This document shows, in pieces, positions 45,138-54,488 of a stretch of DNA of 64,000 nucleotides; within the stretch, counting starts at the first letter, position 1; every line of letters begins with the position of its first letter. A program made the position numbers and the translations under genes. Source of the stretch: Desulfatibacillum sp. Its GTDB lineage: Bacteria > Desulfobacterota > Desulfobacteria > Desulfobacterales > SpSt-501. The notes beneath the pieces are model-generated. The model was given only the letters and a program-made list of their open reading frames with translations. It was not told where the DNA came from and made no database searches. Location of the stretch: the NCBI GenBank assembly GCA_020725555.1, contig DYEU01000026.1:51693-115692 (forward strand), read 5' to 3'.

Positions 45138-45900
45138 GGACCTGGAGCGGCGGGAGCCCTGGCGGCGGATCGTCTTCCCCCTGGACGTGCCCGCGGCGAG
45201 CGAGGCGCAGCACTGGGTCGAGGAGCTCGCGGGGTGCGTCGGGGTGTTCAAGGTGGGCCTCGAGCTCTTCATCCGCTGCGGGCCGGAGATCGTCGCCCGG
45301 ATCCGCGAGCGGGCGGCGGGGGGGGTCTTTCTCGACCTCAAGCTCCACGACATCCCGCACACGGTGGGCCGGGCGATGCGCGCGATCGCCGCGGGCGGGG
45401 CCCGCTGGGCGACGGTCCACTGCGGCGAAAACCCGGCGATGCTCCGGGCGGCGGTGGAGGGGGCGGCGGGACGCGTGGGCGTGCTCGCGGTCACGGTGCT
45501 GACCAGCGTCTCGGCCGAGCACCTGCGGGAGGCGGGCTTCGAGGCCGCCTGGGCGGAGAACCCCGAGCGCCTGGTGCTCGAGCGGGCCCGCCGCGCCCGG
45601 GAGGCGGGCTGCGCCGGGGTCGTCTGCTCCGGGCGCGAGGCGGCCTGGGTCCGGCGCGCGATCCCCCGGCCCTTCCTGATCGTCACCCCGGGCATCCGGC
45701 CGGGCGGGGCCGCCCCCGCGGACGACCAGGTGCGGGTGGCGTCGGCCGCCGCCGCCGTCGCCGCCGGGGCCGACTACCTCGTGATCGGCCGCCCGATCCG
45801 GGAGGCCCCGGACCCCCGGGCCGCCGCGAGGGCCATCGCCGCGGAGATCGCCGCGGCCGAGGCCGGCGCGCGCGGGGCGCCGGGCGCTCACCAGGGCTGA
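45127..45900 (+). CDS. pyrF: Orotidine 5'-phosphate decarboxylase
   Basis: A 257-residue TIM barrel making UMP. The catalytic DLKLHDIPHTV segment and VTPGIRP phosphate site are intact; FPLDVP is the N-terminal strand. It overlaps rfbB by 11 bp, so it is coupled to sugar-nucleotide synthesis. Its 3' end overlaps a small minus-strand ORF by 13 bp. Confidence 0.96.
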   Translation: MAFEDLERREPWRRIVFPLDVPAASEAQHWVEELAGCVGVFKVGLELFIRCGPEIVARIRERAAGGVFLDLKLHDIPHTVGRAMRAIAAGGARWATVHCGENPAMLRAAVEGAAGRVGVLAVTVLTSVSAEHLREAGFEAAWAENPERLVLERARRAREAGCAGVVCSGREAAWVRRAIPRPFLIVTPGIRPGGAAPADDQVRVASAAAAVAAGADYLVIGRPIREAPDPRAAARAIAAEIAAAEAGARGAPGAHQG

Positions 45901-45983
45901 AGCCGGCGCAGCAGGACGAGCGCGATCAGCCCCGCCCCGGCGAGGGCGGCGAAGAGAAGCTGCTCGCGGGTGAAGCGGGGCAC
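45888..45983 (-). CDS. Small membrane ORF downstream of lysC (31 aa)
   Basis: GTG at 45983, 31 codons: a basic start (MPRFTREQ), one hydrophobic helix (LLFAALAGAGLIALVLL) and RRLQPW. A GAAGGGAAGG site lies 4 nt before the GTG, and it begins 12 nt after the lysC stop on the same strand, so coupling is plausible. Single-helix proteins this short are often missed. No homologue is known to me; a chance ORF is the alternative. Confidence 0.45.
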   Translation of the reverse strand: MPRFTREQLLFAALAGAGLIALVLLRRLQPW

Positions 45984-45995
45984 GGGGCCTTCCCT

Positions 45996-47216
45996 TCAGG
46001 CGGGGGCGTCGAGCCCGAAGGCGCTGTGCAGGCTCTGCACGGCGAGCTCGGCGTACTTCTGCTCGATGACGCAGGAGATCCGGATCTCCGAGGTGCTGAT
46101 CATCAGGATGTTGATGCCCTCCCGCGCGAGGGTGGCGAACATGCGCGCGGCGACGCCGGGGTGGCTGCGCATGCCGACCCCCGTGATCGACACCTTGGCG
46201 ATGGACTCGTCGCCCAGCACCTCCTCGGCCCCGATCTCGGCGGCCACCTGCCGCTCGATCGCCAGCGCCTTCCGGTAGTCGGCCCGCGGGACCGTGAAGG
46301 TGAGGTCGGTCGCCCCGCTCGCCCGGGTGTTCTGGATGATCATGTCCACGCAGATGCCGGCCTCGGCGACGGGGGTGAAGATCCGGGCCGCGATCCCGGG
46401 CCGGTCCGGGACGTTCTTCAGGGTGATGCGCGCGTCGGTCTTGCTCATCGTGACCGCCGAGACCACCACGCGCTCCATGCCGTTTTCCTCGGCGACGACC
46501 ATCGTCCCCTCCTCGTCGGAAAATGTGGACCGCACGTGCACCGGCACGCGGTACTTCATGGCGAACTCCACGGAGCGAATCTGCAGGACCTTGGCCCCGA
46601 TGCTGGCCATCTCGAGCATCTCCTCGTAGGAGATGCGCTCGAGCTTGCGCGCGCGGGGCACGAGGTTCGGGTCGGCCGTGAAGACGCCGGGCACGTCGGT
46701 GTAGATCTCGCAGCAGTCGGCCCGGAGCGCGGCGGCGATGGCCACGGCCGAGGTGTCCGAGCCGCCGCGCCCAAGGGTGGTGATGTTGCCCTCGGGGTCG
46801 CAGCCCTGGAAGCCGGCCACCACGACGATCACGCCCTGGTCGAGCAGGCGCCGCATGCGCTCGACGCCGATGTCCTGGATGCGCGCGTTGCCGTAGCAGA
46901 AGTCCGTGCGCACCTCGACCTGGAAGCCGAGCAGCGACTGCGCGGGGACGCCCCTCGCGCGCAGCGTCATCGCGAGCAGCGCGGCCGTCGTCTGCTCGCC
47001 GGTGGCGAGCAGCGCGTCGAGCTCGCGCTTGTCGGGCTCGGGATCCACGCGGCGGGCGAGCGCGATCAGGCCGTCGGTCACCCCGGCCATGGCGGAGACG
47101 ATCACGACCAGGGCATGCCCCTGCCGGGCCGTGCGGATGACGCGGTCGGCGACGTGGCGGATGCGGTCCAGGTCGGCGACGGAGGTCCCCCCGTATTTCT
47201 GGACGATCACTCCCAT
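45996..47216 (-). CDS. lysC: Aspartate kinase
   Basis: A 406-residue enzyme phosphorylating aspartate, entry to lysine, threonine and methionine. [13 protein letters not shown] at the N-terminus, [14 protein letters not shown] for substrate, and two C-terminal ACT domains ([20 protein letters not shown] and [20 protein letters not shown]) for feedback control by lysine or threonine. The start is 3 nt after the tsaE stop. Confidence 0.97.
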   Translation of the reverse strand: MGVIVQKYGGTSVADLDRIRHVADRVIRTARQGHALVVIVSAMAGVTDGLIALARRVDPEPDKRELDALLATGEQTTAALLAMTLRARGVPAQSLLGFQVEVRTDFCYGNARIQDIGVERMRRLLDQGVIVVVAGFQGCDPEGNITTLGRGGSDTSAVAIAAALRADCCEIYTDVPGVFTADPNLVPRARKLERISYEEMLEMASIGAKVLQIRSVEFAMKYRVPVHVRSTFSDEEGTMVVAEENGMERVVVSAVTMSKTDARITLKNVPDRPGIAARIFTPVAEAGICVDMIIQNTRASGATDLTFTVPRADYRKALAIERQVAAEIGAEEVLGDESIAKVSITGVGMRSHPGVAARMFATLAREGINILMISTSEIRISCVIEQKYAELAVQSLHSAFGLDAPA

Positions 47217-47219
47217 GCC

Positions 47220-47729
47220 TTATCCCTCCGGCGGCGGGCGCACCGCGCCCGCGGGCTCGAAATCCAGACTCCCTACCAGGGATGCCGCGGCCTGTCCAGC
47301 CGCCTCCCCGGTGAGAAGCCGTTCGGTGTCCCCGAGGACGGCGAAGCGCACCGTGAGGCCCTCGCGGCGCATCCGCGGCGGAAGCCGCTCGGCCCACTCC
47401 ACGGCCGCGACCACCGGTTCGGCGAGCGCCTCCCACAACCCGGCGGCCTCCTGCTCGGCCTCGGTCTCCAGCCGGTAGAGGTCCACGTGCCGCAGGAGGA
47501 TCCGGCCGGGGTAGTCTTGGAGCAGCACGAAGCTCGGGCTCGTGACCGGGACCTCCGCCGGCACGCCGAGACCGCGGGCGAGCCCCTGGACGAAGACCGT
47601 CTTGCCGCCGCCGAAGCCCCCGATCAGAAAGATCGCCATCGGCCCCGCCAGGGCCGCGCCGAGCCGCGCGCCGATCTCCCGCGTCTCCTCGGGGCTGCGG
47701 CTCAACCAGCGAAAGCCGGGGCCGCTCAC
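47220..47729 (-). CDS. tsaE: tRNA threonylcarbamoyl adenosine ATPase
   Basis: A 169-residue P-loop ATPase (GGFGGGKTVFVQGLARGLG; the usual form is GDLGAGKT, so the loop is slightly altered). VTSPSFVLLQDY and LRHVDLYRLE are the other family motifs. It works with TsaB and TsaD to make t6A37 in tRNAs reading ANN codons. It starts with GTG at 47729 overlapping the nnr stop (GTGA). The C-terminal 25 residues are longer than usual. Confidence 0.94.
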   Translation of the reverse strand: MSGPGFRWLSRSPEETREIGARLGAALAGPMAIFLIGGFGGGKTVFVQGLARGLGVPAEVPVTSPSFVLLQDYPGRILLRHVDLYRLETEAEQEAAGLWEALAEPVVAAVEWAERLPPRMRREGLTVRFAVLGDTERLLTGEAAGQAAASLVGSLDFEPAGAVRPPPEG

Positions 47730-49303
47730 GGCGCCTCCGCCGGAACCGGGCCCTCGAGGAGCCGGGCGATCCGGCCCGGGAGAGCCTCCATCACCTCGCC
47801 GGCGAGGTAGCCGCGCGGCCCGAGGGTGCGGGCGGCCTCGTCGGCCGCCCGGCCGTGCAGCCAGACCGCGGCGCGGCAGGCCGCCTCCGGCGAAGCCCCC
47901 TGGGCGATCAGCCCGGCGAGGATCCCGGTCAGGACGTCGCCCATGCCGGCGGTCGCCATGCCCGCGTTGCCGGTGGGGTTGAGCTCCGCCTCCCCGCCGG
48001 GGTGGGCGATCACCGTGGGCGCCCCCTTGAGCACGACCAGGGCGCGGGTCGCGCGGGCGAGCCGCCGCGCGCTTCCCACGCGGTCCTCCTGGACGGCCGC
48101 GGCCGTCGTCCCGAGCAGGCGCGCCGCCTCCCCCGGGTGCGGGGTGAGGACCCGGGGGGCGGCGGAGGCGGCGAGCGGCCCGAGGTCGCCCGCCAAGGCG
48201 TTCAACCCGTCGGCGTCCAGGACAAGGGGCAGGGGGCTCTCGGCGACGAGCGCGCGGATCAGCTCCCGCGTGCGCGGATCGCCCCCCAGGCCCGGGCCGA
48301 CGGCGAGGCAGTCCTTGCCGGCGAGGAGCGCCGCGATCGGCGCGCGGGCGGCGGGGCCGAGGACCCCCGGCTCCTCCTCGGGCAGGGGGGAGGTCATGGG
48401 CTCGCGCACCAGGGCCTCGAGCACGGGGTTCAGGGAGGCCGCGCAGCCGACGGTCACGAGGCCTGCGCCCGCGCGCAGGGCGGCAAGCGCGGCGAGGGCC
48501 GCGGCGCCGGTTTTCCCCGGGGAGCCGGCGATGAGGACCACGTGCCCGGTGCGGCCCTTGTGGGCGTCGGGCGGCCGCGGCGGGAGCGCCGCCCGCACCG
48601 CCGCCGCGGTGATCCGGCGCTGCCGGGGGCGGAGGCGCTCGACGACCGCGGGGGGGATGCCGATGTCGAGCACCTCGAGGCGGCCGGTGAGGGCGGCCCC
48701 GGGGTACAGCAGGTGGCCGAGCTTCGGAAACCCGAAGGTCGCCGTGACCTCGGCGCGCAGGCAGGTCCCCCGCACCCGGCCGGTGTCGGCGTCGAGCCCC
48801 GAGGGGAGATCCACGGCGAAGACCGGGCGGCCGAGCGAGTTGAGGACGTCGATCGCCTCGCGCAGCAGCCCCCCCACCTCGGCGCTCAGGCCGGTGCCGA
48901 GCAGGGCGTCGACCCAGACCGCGGGCCGGCGCAGCTCCTCCTTGAGGAGCGTGAGCCTCCCGGCGTCGGGCACCTCGTGCACGGGGAGCGCAAGCTTCGC
49001 GAGCAGGCGGAAATTCTCGAGCGCCTCCCCGGCCAGGCGGCCGGGGTCGGCGAAGAGAAAGACGCTCACCGGGACGCCGGCCTGGTGGAGCCAGCGGGCG
49101 ATGACGAAGCCGTCGCCGCCGTTGTTGCCGCGGCCGCAGGCGACGGCCGCCCCGCCCCGGCGCGCCCGCTCCCCGAAATGGGCGAGGAAGACGCGGGCGG
49201 CCTCGCGGCCCGCGTGTTCCATGAGCAGCCGGCCGGGGAGGCCGAATTCCTCGATCGTCGCCCGGTCGAGCGCCTGCATCTCGGAAGCGGTCACCACGTA
49301 CAT
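47726..49303 (-). CDS. nnr: Bifunctional NAD(P)H-hydrate epimerase/dehydratase
   Basis: A 525-residue repair enzyme. The N-terminal YjeF_N epimerase half (LLMEHAGREAARVF, CGRGNNGGDGFVIARWL) and C-terminal ADP/ATP-dependent dehydratase half (GRTGHVVLIAGSPGKTGAAA, LTPHPGEAARLLG, TAGMGDVLTGILAG) rescue damaged NAD(P)H. It overlaps ybeY by 13 bp and tsaE by 4 bp. This order is common in Desulfobacterota. Confidence 0.96.
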   Translation of the reverse strand: MYVVTASEMQALDRATIEEFGLPGRLLMEHAGREAARVFLAHFGERARRGGAAVACGRGNNGGDGFVIARWLHQAGVPVSVFLFADPGRLAGEALENFRLLAKLALPVHEVPDAGRLTLLKEELRRPAVWVDALLGTGLSAEVGGLLREAIDVLNSLGRPVFAVDLPSGLDADTGRVRGTCLRAEVTATFGFPKLGHLLYPGAALTGRLEVLDIGIPPAVVERLRPRQRRITAAAVRAALPPRPPDAHKGRTGHVVLIAGSPGKTGAAALAALAALRAGAGLVTVGCAASLNPVLEALVREPMTSPLPEEEPGVLGPAARAPIAALLAGKDCLAVGPGLGGDPRTRELIRALVAESPLPLVLDADGLNALAGDLGPLAASAAPRVLTPHPGEAARLLGTTAAAVQEDRVGSARRLARATRALVVLKGAPTVIAHPGGEAELNPTGNAGMATAGMGDVLTGILAGLIAQGASPEAACRAAVWLHGRAADEAARTLGPRGYLAGEVMEALPGRIARLLEGPVPAEAP

Positions 49304-49800
49304 CGCCCCCTCCCTTTCCGCCCCGCGGGCTTCCGCTTCGGGTCCGGCCGGCCCGGGGCGGCCCCGGCGGCGGCGAGGGCCGCGCGCAGCCTGCGCGCCC
49401 GCGCGGCCATGCGGCGCGCCGCGCGCCCCCCTGCCTCGTGGTCGTAGCCGTGCAGGTGGAGCAGCCCGTGGATGAGGAGATCGGTGAGGCGCTCGCCGAG
49501 CGGCATCCCCGCCGCGCGCGCCTCCCGGCGGGCCGTCTCCACCGAGATGACGACATCGCCGAGCACCCCCCCCGCGCCCGGCTCGCCGCCCGCGCCGGCG
49601 GGAAAGGCGATCACGTTGGTCGGCCCGCGGCGGTCGAGAAAGCGGCGGTTCAGGGCGGCGATCCCCCGGTCGCTCACGAGCACCACGGCGAGGGCGGCGC
49701 GGGGGGTGCCCAGCGCCGCAAGCAGGATCCGGGCCCGGCGGGCGAGCGTGCGCCGCGGGGCGCGGATCCGCCGCTGCCGGTCGAGGATCAGGACGTCCAT
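49291..49800 (-). CDS. ybeY: Endoribonuclease YbeY
   Basis: A 169-residue metalloprotein for 16S rRNA 3' maturation and ribosome quality control. The metal site is HGLLHLHGYDHE (three histidines), and TNVIAFP precedes it. The C-terminus has a basic extension (RPDPKRKPAGRKGRGR). It lies 80 nt downstream of phoH; the HD-type membrane protein often between them in relatives is absent. Confidence 0.94.
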   Translation of the reverse strand: MDVLILDRQRRIRAPRRTLARRARILLAALGTPRAALAVVLVSDRGIAALNRRFLDRRGPTNVIAFPAGAGGEPGAGGVLGDVVISVETARREARAAGMPLGERLTDLLIHGLLHLHGYDHEAGGRAARRMAARARRLRAALAAAGAAPGRPDPKRKPAGRKGRGRCTW

Positions 49801-49880
49801 GGCGGTGCGCTCCCGAGGAGCCGCGCCGGGGGAAGACGCGGCCGGGGCGGGAGGCCCGGCGGCTTCGCCCCGCGGGCGTT

Positions 49881-50891
49881 TCACGGCCCCTTTTCCTCCT
49901 CCGCCGGCGGGCGGCGACGGCCGTTTCGCTTGCGGGCGTCGAGCTCCTCGTAGGCGCGGATGATCTCCTGCACCAGGCGGTGGCGGACCACGTCCTGCTT
50001 GGTGAAAAAGACGAAGCGGATGCCTTCGATGCCCTGGAGGATCTCCTTGGTCTCGATCAGCCCCGAGGTCCGCTCCGGGGGGAGGTCGATCTGGGTGATG
50101 TCGCCGGTGATCACGGCCTTCGAGTTGAAGCCGATCCGGGTGAGGAACATCTTCATCTGCTCCGAGGTGGTGTTCTGGGCCTCGTCGAGGATGATGAAGG
50201 AGTCGTTCAGCGTGCGGCCGCGCATGAAGGCGATGGGGGCGACCTCGATCACCCCTTTTTCCATCAGGGCGGAAGCCTTCTCGAAGCGCATCATGTCGTG
50301 GAGCGCGTCGTAGAGGGGCCGCAGGTAGGGGTCGACCTTCTCCGCCAGGTCCCCGGGGAGGAAGCCGAGGGTTTCCCCCGCCTCCACGGCCGGCCGGGTG
50401 AGGATGATGCGGCTGACCTCCCCCCGGGAGAAGGCGGCGACGGCCATGGCCATCGCGAGGTAGGTCTTGCCGGTGCCGGCGGGCCCGATGCCGAAGACGA
50501 TGTCGTGGGTGCGGATCGCGTCGATGTAGGCCTTCTGCGTGGGGCTCTTGGGCGTGATGGCGCTTTTTTTCGCCGTGATCAGAATCGTGTCCAGAAAGAT
50601 GTCCTTGAGGCAGACCCGCGGGTCGGCGCTCAACATCCGCACGGCGTACTCGATGTCGTTGGGGTGCAGGGGGTAGCCGGCCTCGATCAGGCCGTAGAGC
50701 TGCAGCAGGAGATTCTGCGCGAGTTCGACGAGGGCGCGCTCGCCCTCGAGGAACACCGCGGTGCCGCGGGCGTTGACCCGGATGTCGAGCATGCGGGCGA
50801 GGCGCTGCAGGGTGCTGTTCCTCTCGCCGAAAAGCTGCCGGGCATGCTCGTTGTCGGCAAAGGGCAGGGTGAGAAGGTACGGTTCGCTCAT
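49881..50891 (-). CDS. phoH: PhoH-like ATPase
   Basis: A 336-residue P-loop protein: an N-terminal region (to about 120), [16 protein letters not shown] (Walker A), [11 protein letters not shown] (Walker B) and [10 protein letters not shown]. PhoH/YbeZ is an RNA-linked ATPase that partners YbeY, which follows in the operon. The ATG at 50891 begins the conserved [20 protein letters not shown]. Divergent to cvpA across 159 nt. Confidence 0.96.
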   Translation of the reverse strand: MSEPYLLTLPFADNEHARQLFGERNSTLQRLARMLDIRVNARGTAVFLEGERALVELAQNLLLQLYGLIEAGYPLHPNDIEYAVRMLSADPRVCLKDIFLDTILITAKKSAITPKSPTQKAYIDAIRTHDIVFGIGPAGTGKTYLAMAMAVAAFSRGEVSRIILTRPAVEAGETLGFLPGDLAEKVDPYLRPLYDALHDMMRFEKASALMEKGVIEVAPIAFMRGRTLNDSFIILDEAQNTTSEQMKMFLTRIGFNSKAVITGDITQIDLPPERTSGLIETKEILQGIEGIRFVFFTKQDVVRHRLVQEIIRAYEELDARKRNGRRRPPAEEEKGP

Positions 50892-50963
50892 GCGGGTTGG
50901 GCGTCTCCCGGACGGCCGCGATGCTACACGCAATCGCGCGGAAAAGCAATTCCCCGCGGGCCC

Positions 50964-50993
50964 TTGACGAGCGGCCGGGGGGACCGGTAAAGT
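50964..50993 (+). promoter_or_regulatory. Putative promoter for cvpA-mazG-hisHF
   Basis: TTGACG (5 of 6), 18-nt spacer, TAAAGT (4 of 6), 57 nt before the cvpA ATG. It shows the same TTGAC-N17/18-TAAA form as candidates at 21841 and 32080. Confidence 0.4.
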
Positions 50994-51050
50994 TTCCTTC
51001 CCGGCCCCCGGCCGCCCGGCGCGGCAGGGGCGGGCGAAAGCGAACGTGCC

Positions 51051-51578
51051 ATGAACCCTTTCGACATCCTGGTCGCCGCGCTGAGCGCCTACTGCCTGAT
51101 CCGCGGGGTCTTCCGGGGGCTGATCCGCGAGGTGGCCTCTCTCGTCGGGGTCCTCGGCGGGTTCTGGTGCGCCTACAGCTTTTACGGCACGGGGGGGCGG
51201 TGGCTGTCGGGCTGGATCGCCGACCCCGCGGTGCGCCACCTGATCGCCTTCCTGGTCATCTTCTGCGGGGTCCTCGTGGCGGTGAACGGCATCGCGCTCG
51301 TGTTGCACTACCTCACCCGCCTCGTCCTCCTCGGCTGGCTCAACCGCCTGGGCGGGCTCCTCTTCGGGGCGGTCAAGGCCGTGCTCATCTCCGCGATCCT
51401 CTTTCTCGCGTTCACCGCCTTTCTGCCCAAGGGAAGCCCCTGGTTGCGGGATTCGGTCTCCGCCCCCCTCCTCGCGGTCGTCTCCGACCGGCTGGCCACG
51501 GTCGTCTCAAGCGAGATCCGCAAGGAGTTTGCCTCGCGCCTGGAGGTCCTGAAAAAAGGCTGGGCGGCCCCGCGATGA
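51051..51578 (+). CDS. cvpA: CvpA family membrane protein
   Basis: A 175-residue inner-membrane protein with four helices; MNPFDILVAALSAYCLIRGV and FRGLIREVASLVGVLGGFW are the CvpA signature. The name comes from colicin V production; a role in envelope or purine-linked physiology is suspected. Its stop overlaps the mazG start (ATGA). The C-terminal 30 residues are polar and cytosolic. Confidence 0.93.
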   Translation: MNPFDILVAALSAYCLIRGVFRGLIREVASLVGVLGGFWCAYSFYGTGGRWLSGWIADPAVRHLIAFLVIFCGVLVAVNGIALVLHYLTRLVLLGWLNRLGGLLFGAVKAVLISAILFLAFTAFLPKGSPWLRDSVSAPLLAVVSDRLATVVSSEIRKEFASRLEVLKKGWAAPR

Positions 51579-52360
51579 GCGCCGCCGAAGCCTTGGAGGC
51601 GCTTTTCGGCATCCTCCGCCGCCTCCGGCGTCCGGGCGGCTGCCCCTGGGACCGCGAGCAGACGCCCGCCTCGATGGTGCGCTACCTGATCGAGGAGTCC
51701 TTCGAGCTGGCCGACGCCGTGGCCTCCGGGGAGGCGGAGGCGGTCTGCGAGGAGCTGGGCGACGTCCTCTTCCAGGTGCTCTTCATCGGCGACTGCTACG
51801 AGGAGGCGGGGCGTTTCGATTTCGCCGCCGTCTGCCGCGGGATCGCGGAGAAGATGATCCGCCGCCACCCCCACGTCTTCGGCTCCGGCCGGGCCGCGGA
51901 CAGCGCCGAGGTGCTCCGCACCTGGCGGCGCATCAAGGGGGAGGAAAAGGCGGCCGCGCACCCGACGCCCTCGCGGCTCGACGGCATCCCCGCCGGGCTT
52001 CCCGCCCTGCTGCGGGCCCAGGCGGTCGGCGAGCGGGCGGCGGCCGCGGGCTTCGACTGGGAGAACCCCGAGGGGGTCGCGGCCAAGCTCGAGGAGGAGC
52101 TCTCCGAGTTCCGCGCCGCGGCCGCCGCGGGCGACCGGGCCGGCCTGGAGCGGGAGATCGGCGACCTCCTCTTCACCGCCGTCAACCTCGCGCGCCGCAC
52201 CGGGGTCTCCCCGGAGACGGCGCTCCGCGGCGCGCTCCAGCGCTTCGAGAGCCGCTTCCGGGCCCTCGAGATGCAAATCGCCGCCTCCGGCCGCCGCCCC
52301 GAGGAGGTGCCCCAGGCGGAAAAAGACCGCATCTGGGAGAGGATCAAGGCCTCCGAATGA
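51575..52360 (+). CDS. mazG: Nucleoside triphosphate pyrophosphohydrolase MazG
   Basis: A 261-residue tandem MazG protein. [20 protein letters not shown] with ESFELADAV and [11 protein letters not shown] forms the N-terminal catalytic copy; a second copy ([27 protein letters not shown]) is also intact. It cleaves NTPs to NMP plus PPi, cleaning pools. ATGA overlaps on both sides tie it to cvpA and hisH. Confidence 0.96.
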   Translation: MSAAEALEALFGILRRLRRPGGCPWDREQTPASMVRYLIEESFELADAVASGEAEAVCEELGDVLFQVLFIGDCYEEAGRFDFAAVCRGIAEKMIRRHPHVFGSGRAADSAEVLRTWRRIKGEEKAAAHPTPSRLDGIPAGLPALLRAQAVGERAAAAGFDWENPEGVAAKLEEELSEFRAAAAAGDRAGLEREIGDLLFTAVNLARRTGVSPETALRGALQRFESRFRALEMQIAASGRRPEEVPQAEKDRIWERIKASE

Positions 52361-53013
52361 TCGCGATCGTCGACTACCGCGCGGGCAACCTGACGAGCGT
52401 CGCCCGGGCGCTCCATTTTCTCGGCTTCGCCTGCCGCGTGACCGGCGACCCGGGGGTGTTGCGAGAGGCCGAGCGCATCCTCATCCCGGGGGTCGGGGCG
52501 GCGGGGGCGGCGATGGCGAGCCTGCGCGAAAACGGCCTCGATCAGGCCCTTCAGGGGGCGTTCGCCGCGCGCAAGCCGCTCCTGGGGATCTGCCTCGGCT
52601 GCCAGATCGTCCTCGGCCGCAGCGAGGAAAACGACGCCCGCTGCCTGAACCTCATCCCGGGCCGGGTGCGGGCCTTTCCCGACGGGCTGCGCGCACCCGA
52701 CGGCCGGCGGCTCAAGATCCCGCACATGGGCTGGAACACCCTCCGGCTGAGGAGCCGGCACCCCGTGTTCGCCGGGCTGGAGGAGGGGGACTCGTTCTAC
52801 TTCGTCCACGGCTACTACCCCCAGCCGGAGGACCCGGCCTGTGTCGTCGCCGAGACCGAGCACGGGATCCGCTTCCCCTCGGCGCTCGCCTCCGGCAGCC
52901 TCGTCGCCGTGCAGTTCCACCCCGAGAAGAGCGGCCGCCCGGGGCTGCGCCTGCTCGAGAACTTCTGCCGCTGGAACCCGGCCGGCGGGACGGGGGGGGC
53001 GGGGCCGTGCTGA
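52357..53013 (+). CDS. hisH: Imidazole glycerol phosphate synthase, glutaminase subunit
   Basis: A 218-residue glutamine amidotransferase giving ammonia to HisF. The triad is the Cys of GICLGCQ and His/Glu of [17 protein letters not shown] is the HisH start. GWNTL is the HisF contact. It overlaps hisF by 7 bp. hisA and hisB, which often sit beside hisH, are elsewhere. Confidence 0.96.
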   Translation: MIAIVDYRAGNLTSVARALHFLGFACRVTGDPGVLREAERILIPGVGAAGAAMASLRENGLDQALQGAFAARKPLLGICLGCQIVLGRSEENDARCLNLIPGRVRAFPDGLRAPDGRRLKIPHMGWNTLRLRSRHPVFAGLEEGDSFYFVHGYYPQPEDPACVVAETEHGIRFPSALASGSLVAVQFHPEKSGRPGLRLLENFCRWNPAGGTGGAGPC

Positions 53014-53786
53014 GCAAACGGATCATCGTCTGCCTGGATGTCCGCGACGGCCGGACGACCAAGGGGGTCCGCTTCCGGGACAACGTCGACGTCGGCGACC
53101 CCGTGGAGATGGCCCGCCACTACTACGAGCAGGGGGCCGACGAGATCGTCTTCTACGACATCACCGCCTCGGCCGAGCGGCGCGGCATCCTGATCGACGT
53201 CGTGCGGCGCGTCGCCGCGACGATTTTCATCCCCTTCGCCGTGGGGGGCGGAATCCGCTCGATCGAGGAGATGCGCGCGGTGCTGCTGGCCGGGGCGGAG
53301 AAGGTGAGCGTGAACTCGGCCGCCCTGAGGCGGCCGGCGCTGATCGACGAGGGCGCCGCCGCCTTCGGGCGGCAGTGCATCGTGCTGGGGATGGATGTGC
53401 TGCGCGTGGGGGTCCGGCCGGGCATCGCCTCGGGCTACGAGGTGGTGATCGACGGCGGCAGGCGGCCCACGGGGCGGGATGCGCTCGCCTGGGCCGAGGA
53501 GGCCGAGGCGCGGGGTGCGGGCGAGATCTGCCTCAACGCAATCGACGCCGACGGGACGCAGGAGGGCTACGAGCTGGAGATCACCTCCCGGATGGCTTCC
53601 CGCGTGGGGATCCCGGTCATCGCCTCGGGCGGGGCGGGGCGGCCCGAGCACCTGCGGGATGTGCTCACCCGCGGGCAGGCCGATGCCGCGTTGATCGCCT
53701 CCATGGTCCATTTCGGGACCTGGACGATCCCCGGCATCAAATCCGCCCTGCACCAATGGGGCGTTCCGGTGCGGCTGCGCTGGTAG
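53007..53786 (+). CDS. hisF: Imidazole glycerol phosphate synthase, cyclase subunit
   Basis: A 259-residue barrel forming IGP and AICAR. Catalytic Asp11 ([10 protein letters not shown]) and the second Asp in [15 protein letters not shown] are in place; [10 protein letters not shown] and [10 protein letters not shown] bind the two phosphates. The cyclase loop region reads [16 protein letters not shown]. It starts with GTG at 53007. Confidence 0.96.
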   Translation: MLSKRIIVCLDVRDGRTTKGVRFRDNVDVGDPVEMARHYYEQGADEIVFYDITASAERRGILIDVVRRVAATIFIPFAVGGGIRSIEEMRAVLLAGAEKVSVNSAALRRPALIDEGAAAFGRQCIVLGMDVLRVGVRPGIASGYEVVIDGGRRPTGRDALAWAEEAEARGAGEICLNAIDADGTQEGYELEITSRMASRVGIPVIASGGAGRPEHLRDVLTRGQADAALIASMVHFGTWTIPGIKSALHQWGVPVRLRW

Positions 53787-53798
53787 GGCGGTTGTTCC

Positions 53799-54344
53799 TC
53801 AGGCGATTTCGCCGAAGGGAAGGTACCCCGGCGGGGTGCGGCGGATGAGCTTGCCGTCCTCGTCGTACTTTTCGACGATGATGGTCCCGTTCTCCAGCCG
53901 CGTGCGGTTGTGGACCATCCCGTCCTCGCCTCCGGCGCGGGGTTTTTCCCCCTCGCCCCCCCCCTCCACGGGCCGCGTTTCGCGCAGGCGCTCGGCCTTC
54001 TGCAGAAGGGGTTCCTGCTCCCTGCCTCCGCCGTAGACGCCGAGCCGCGGCATCTGCTGGGCGGCGGCATCCCCGACCACGTCCCACATGACTTCCTCCT
54101 TTTCGCGCCCCCGCGGGATGGCCCCGGTTTCCCGGGCGGAGAGCCTTCCGGCGACGACCCCGCTCACGGTCCGCCAGAGCTGACGCGAGATCTTGGCCCG
54201 GGCCGCTTCCCGGGTCTCCTCCGGGGAGAGGTCCGGTTCCACGGCCGGCGCGTTTCCCCCCGATTCCCCCTGTCTCCGGGCCGCGGCGAGCTTGCGGCCG
54301 TAGCACGCAAGCAGGCTCTGCACCCGGGTTCCCGCGATCTGCAT
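53799..54344 (-). CDS. Hypothetical protein, probably flagellum-regulon
   Basis: A 181-residue hydrophilic protein. The N-terminus MQIAGTRVQSLLACYGRKLA and the C-terminal IIVEKYDEDGKLIRRTPPGY (with LPFGEIA) are the conserved-looking parts; the middle is charged and glycine-rich. The layout recalls small FlgM-associated or FlaG-like proteins of Desulfobacterota, a weak likeness. The ATG at 54344 follows AGGAGGAGCACC. A near-perfect FliA promoter lies just upstream, which is the main clue to its role. Confidence 0.75.
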   Translation of the reverse strand: MQIAGTRVQSLLACYGRKLAAARRQGESGGNAPAVEPDLSPEETREAARAKISRQLWRTVSGVVAGRLSARETGAIPRGREKEEVMWDVVGDAAAQQMPRLGVYGGGREQEPLLQKAERLRETRPVEGGGEGEKPRAGGEDGMVHNRTRLENGTIIVEKYDEDGKLIRRTPPGYLPFGEIA

Positions 54345-54366
54345 CCGGTGCTCCTCCTGACCGGAG

Positions 54367-54393
54367 GTATCGGCAGGGCGGCGAAAAACTTTA
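54367..54393 (-). promoter_or_regulatory. Sigma-28 (FliA) promoter
   Basis: On the minus strand TAAAGTTT, 11 nt, GCCGATAC: 15 of 16 positions of the E. coli FliA consensus with the exact spacing, 22 nt before the ATG at 54344. This is the strongest promoter match in the window. Confidence 0.75.
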
Positions 54394-54488
54394 GCGGACG
54401 GCAGAAGAACGAGGGGGGCGGCGGGGGCCGCGCAGGCGCGCGGCCCTCCGGAAAAGGAGCCGGCGGCGGGTGCCGCGGGCCTTGCGCC

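Noticed and set aside
50988..50995. TAAAGTTT as another FliA -35
   Set aside because: No GCCGATAA-like element follows at 11-12 nt; it fits better as the -10 of a TTGACG promoter for cvpA.
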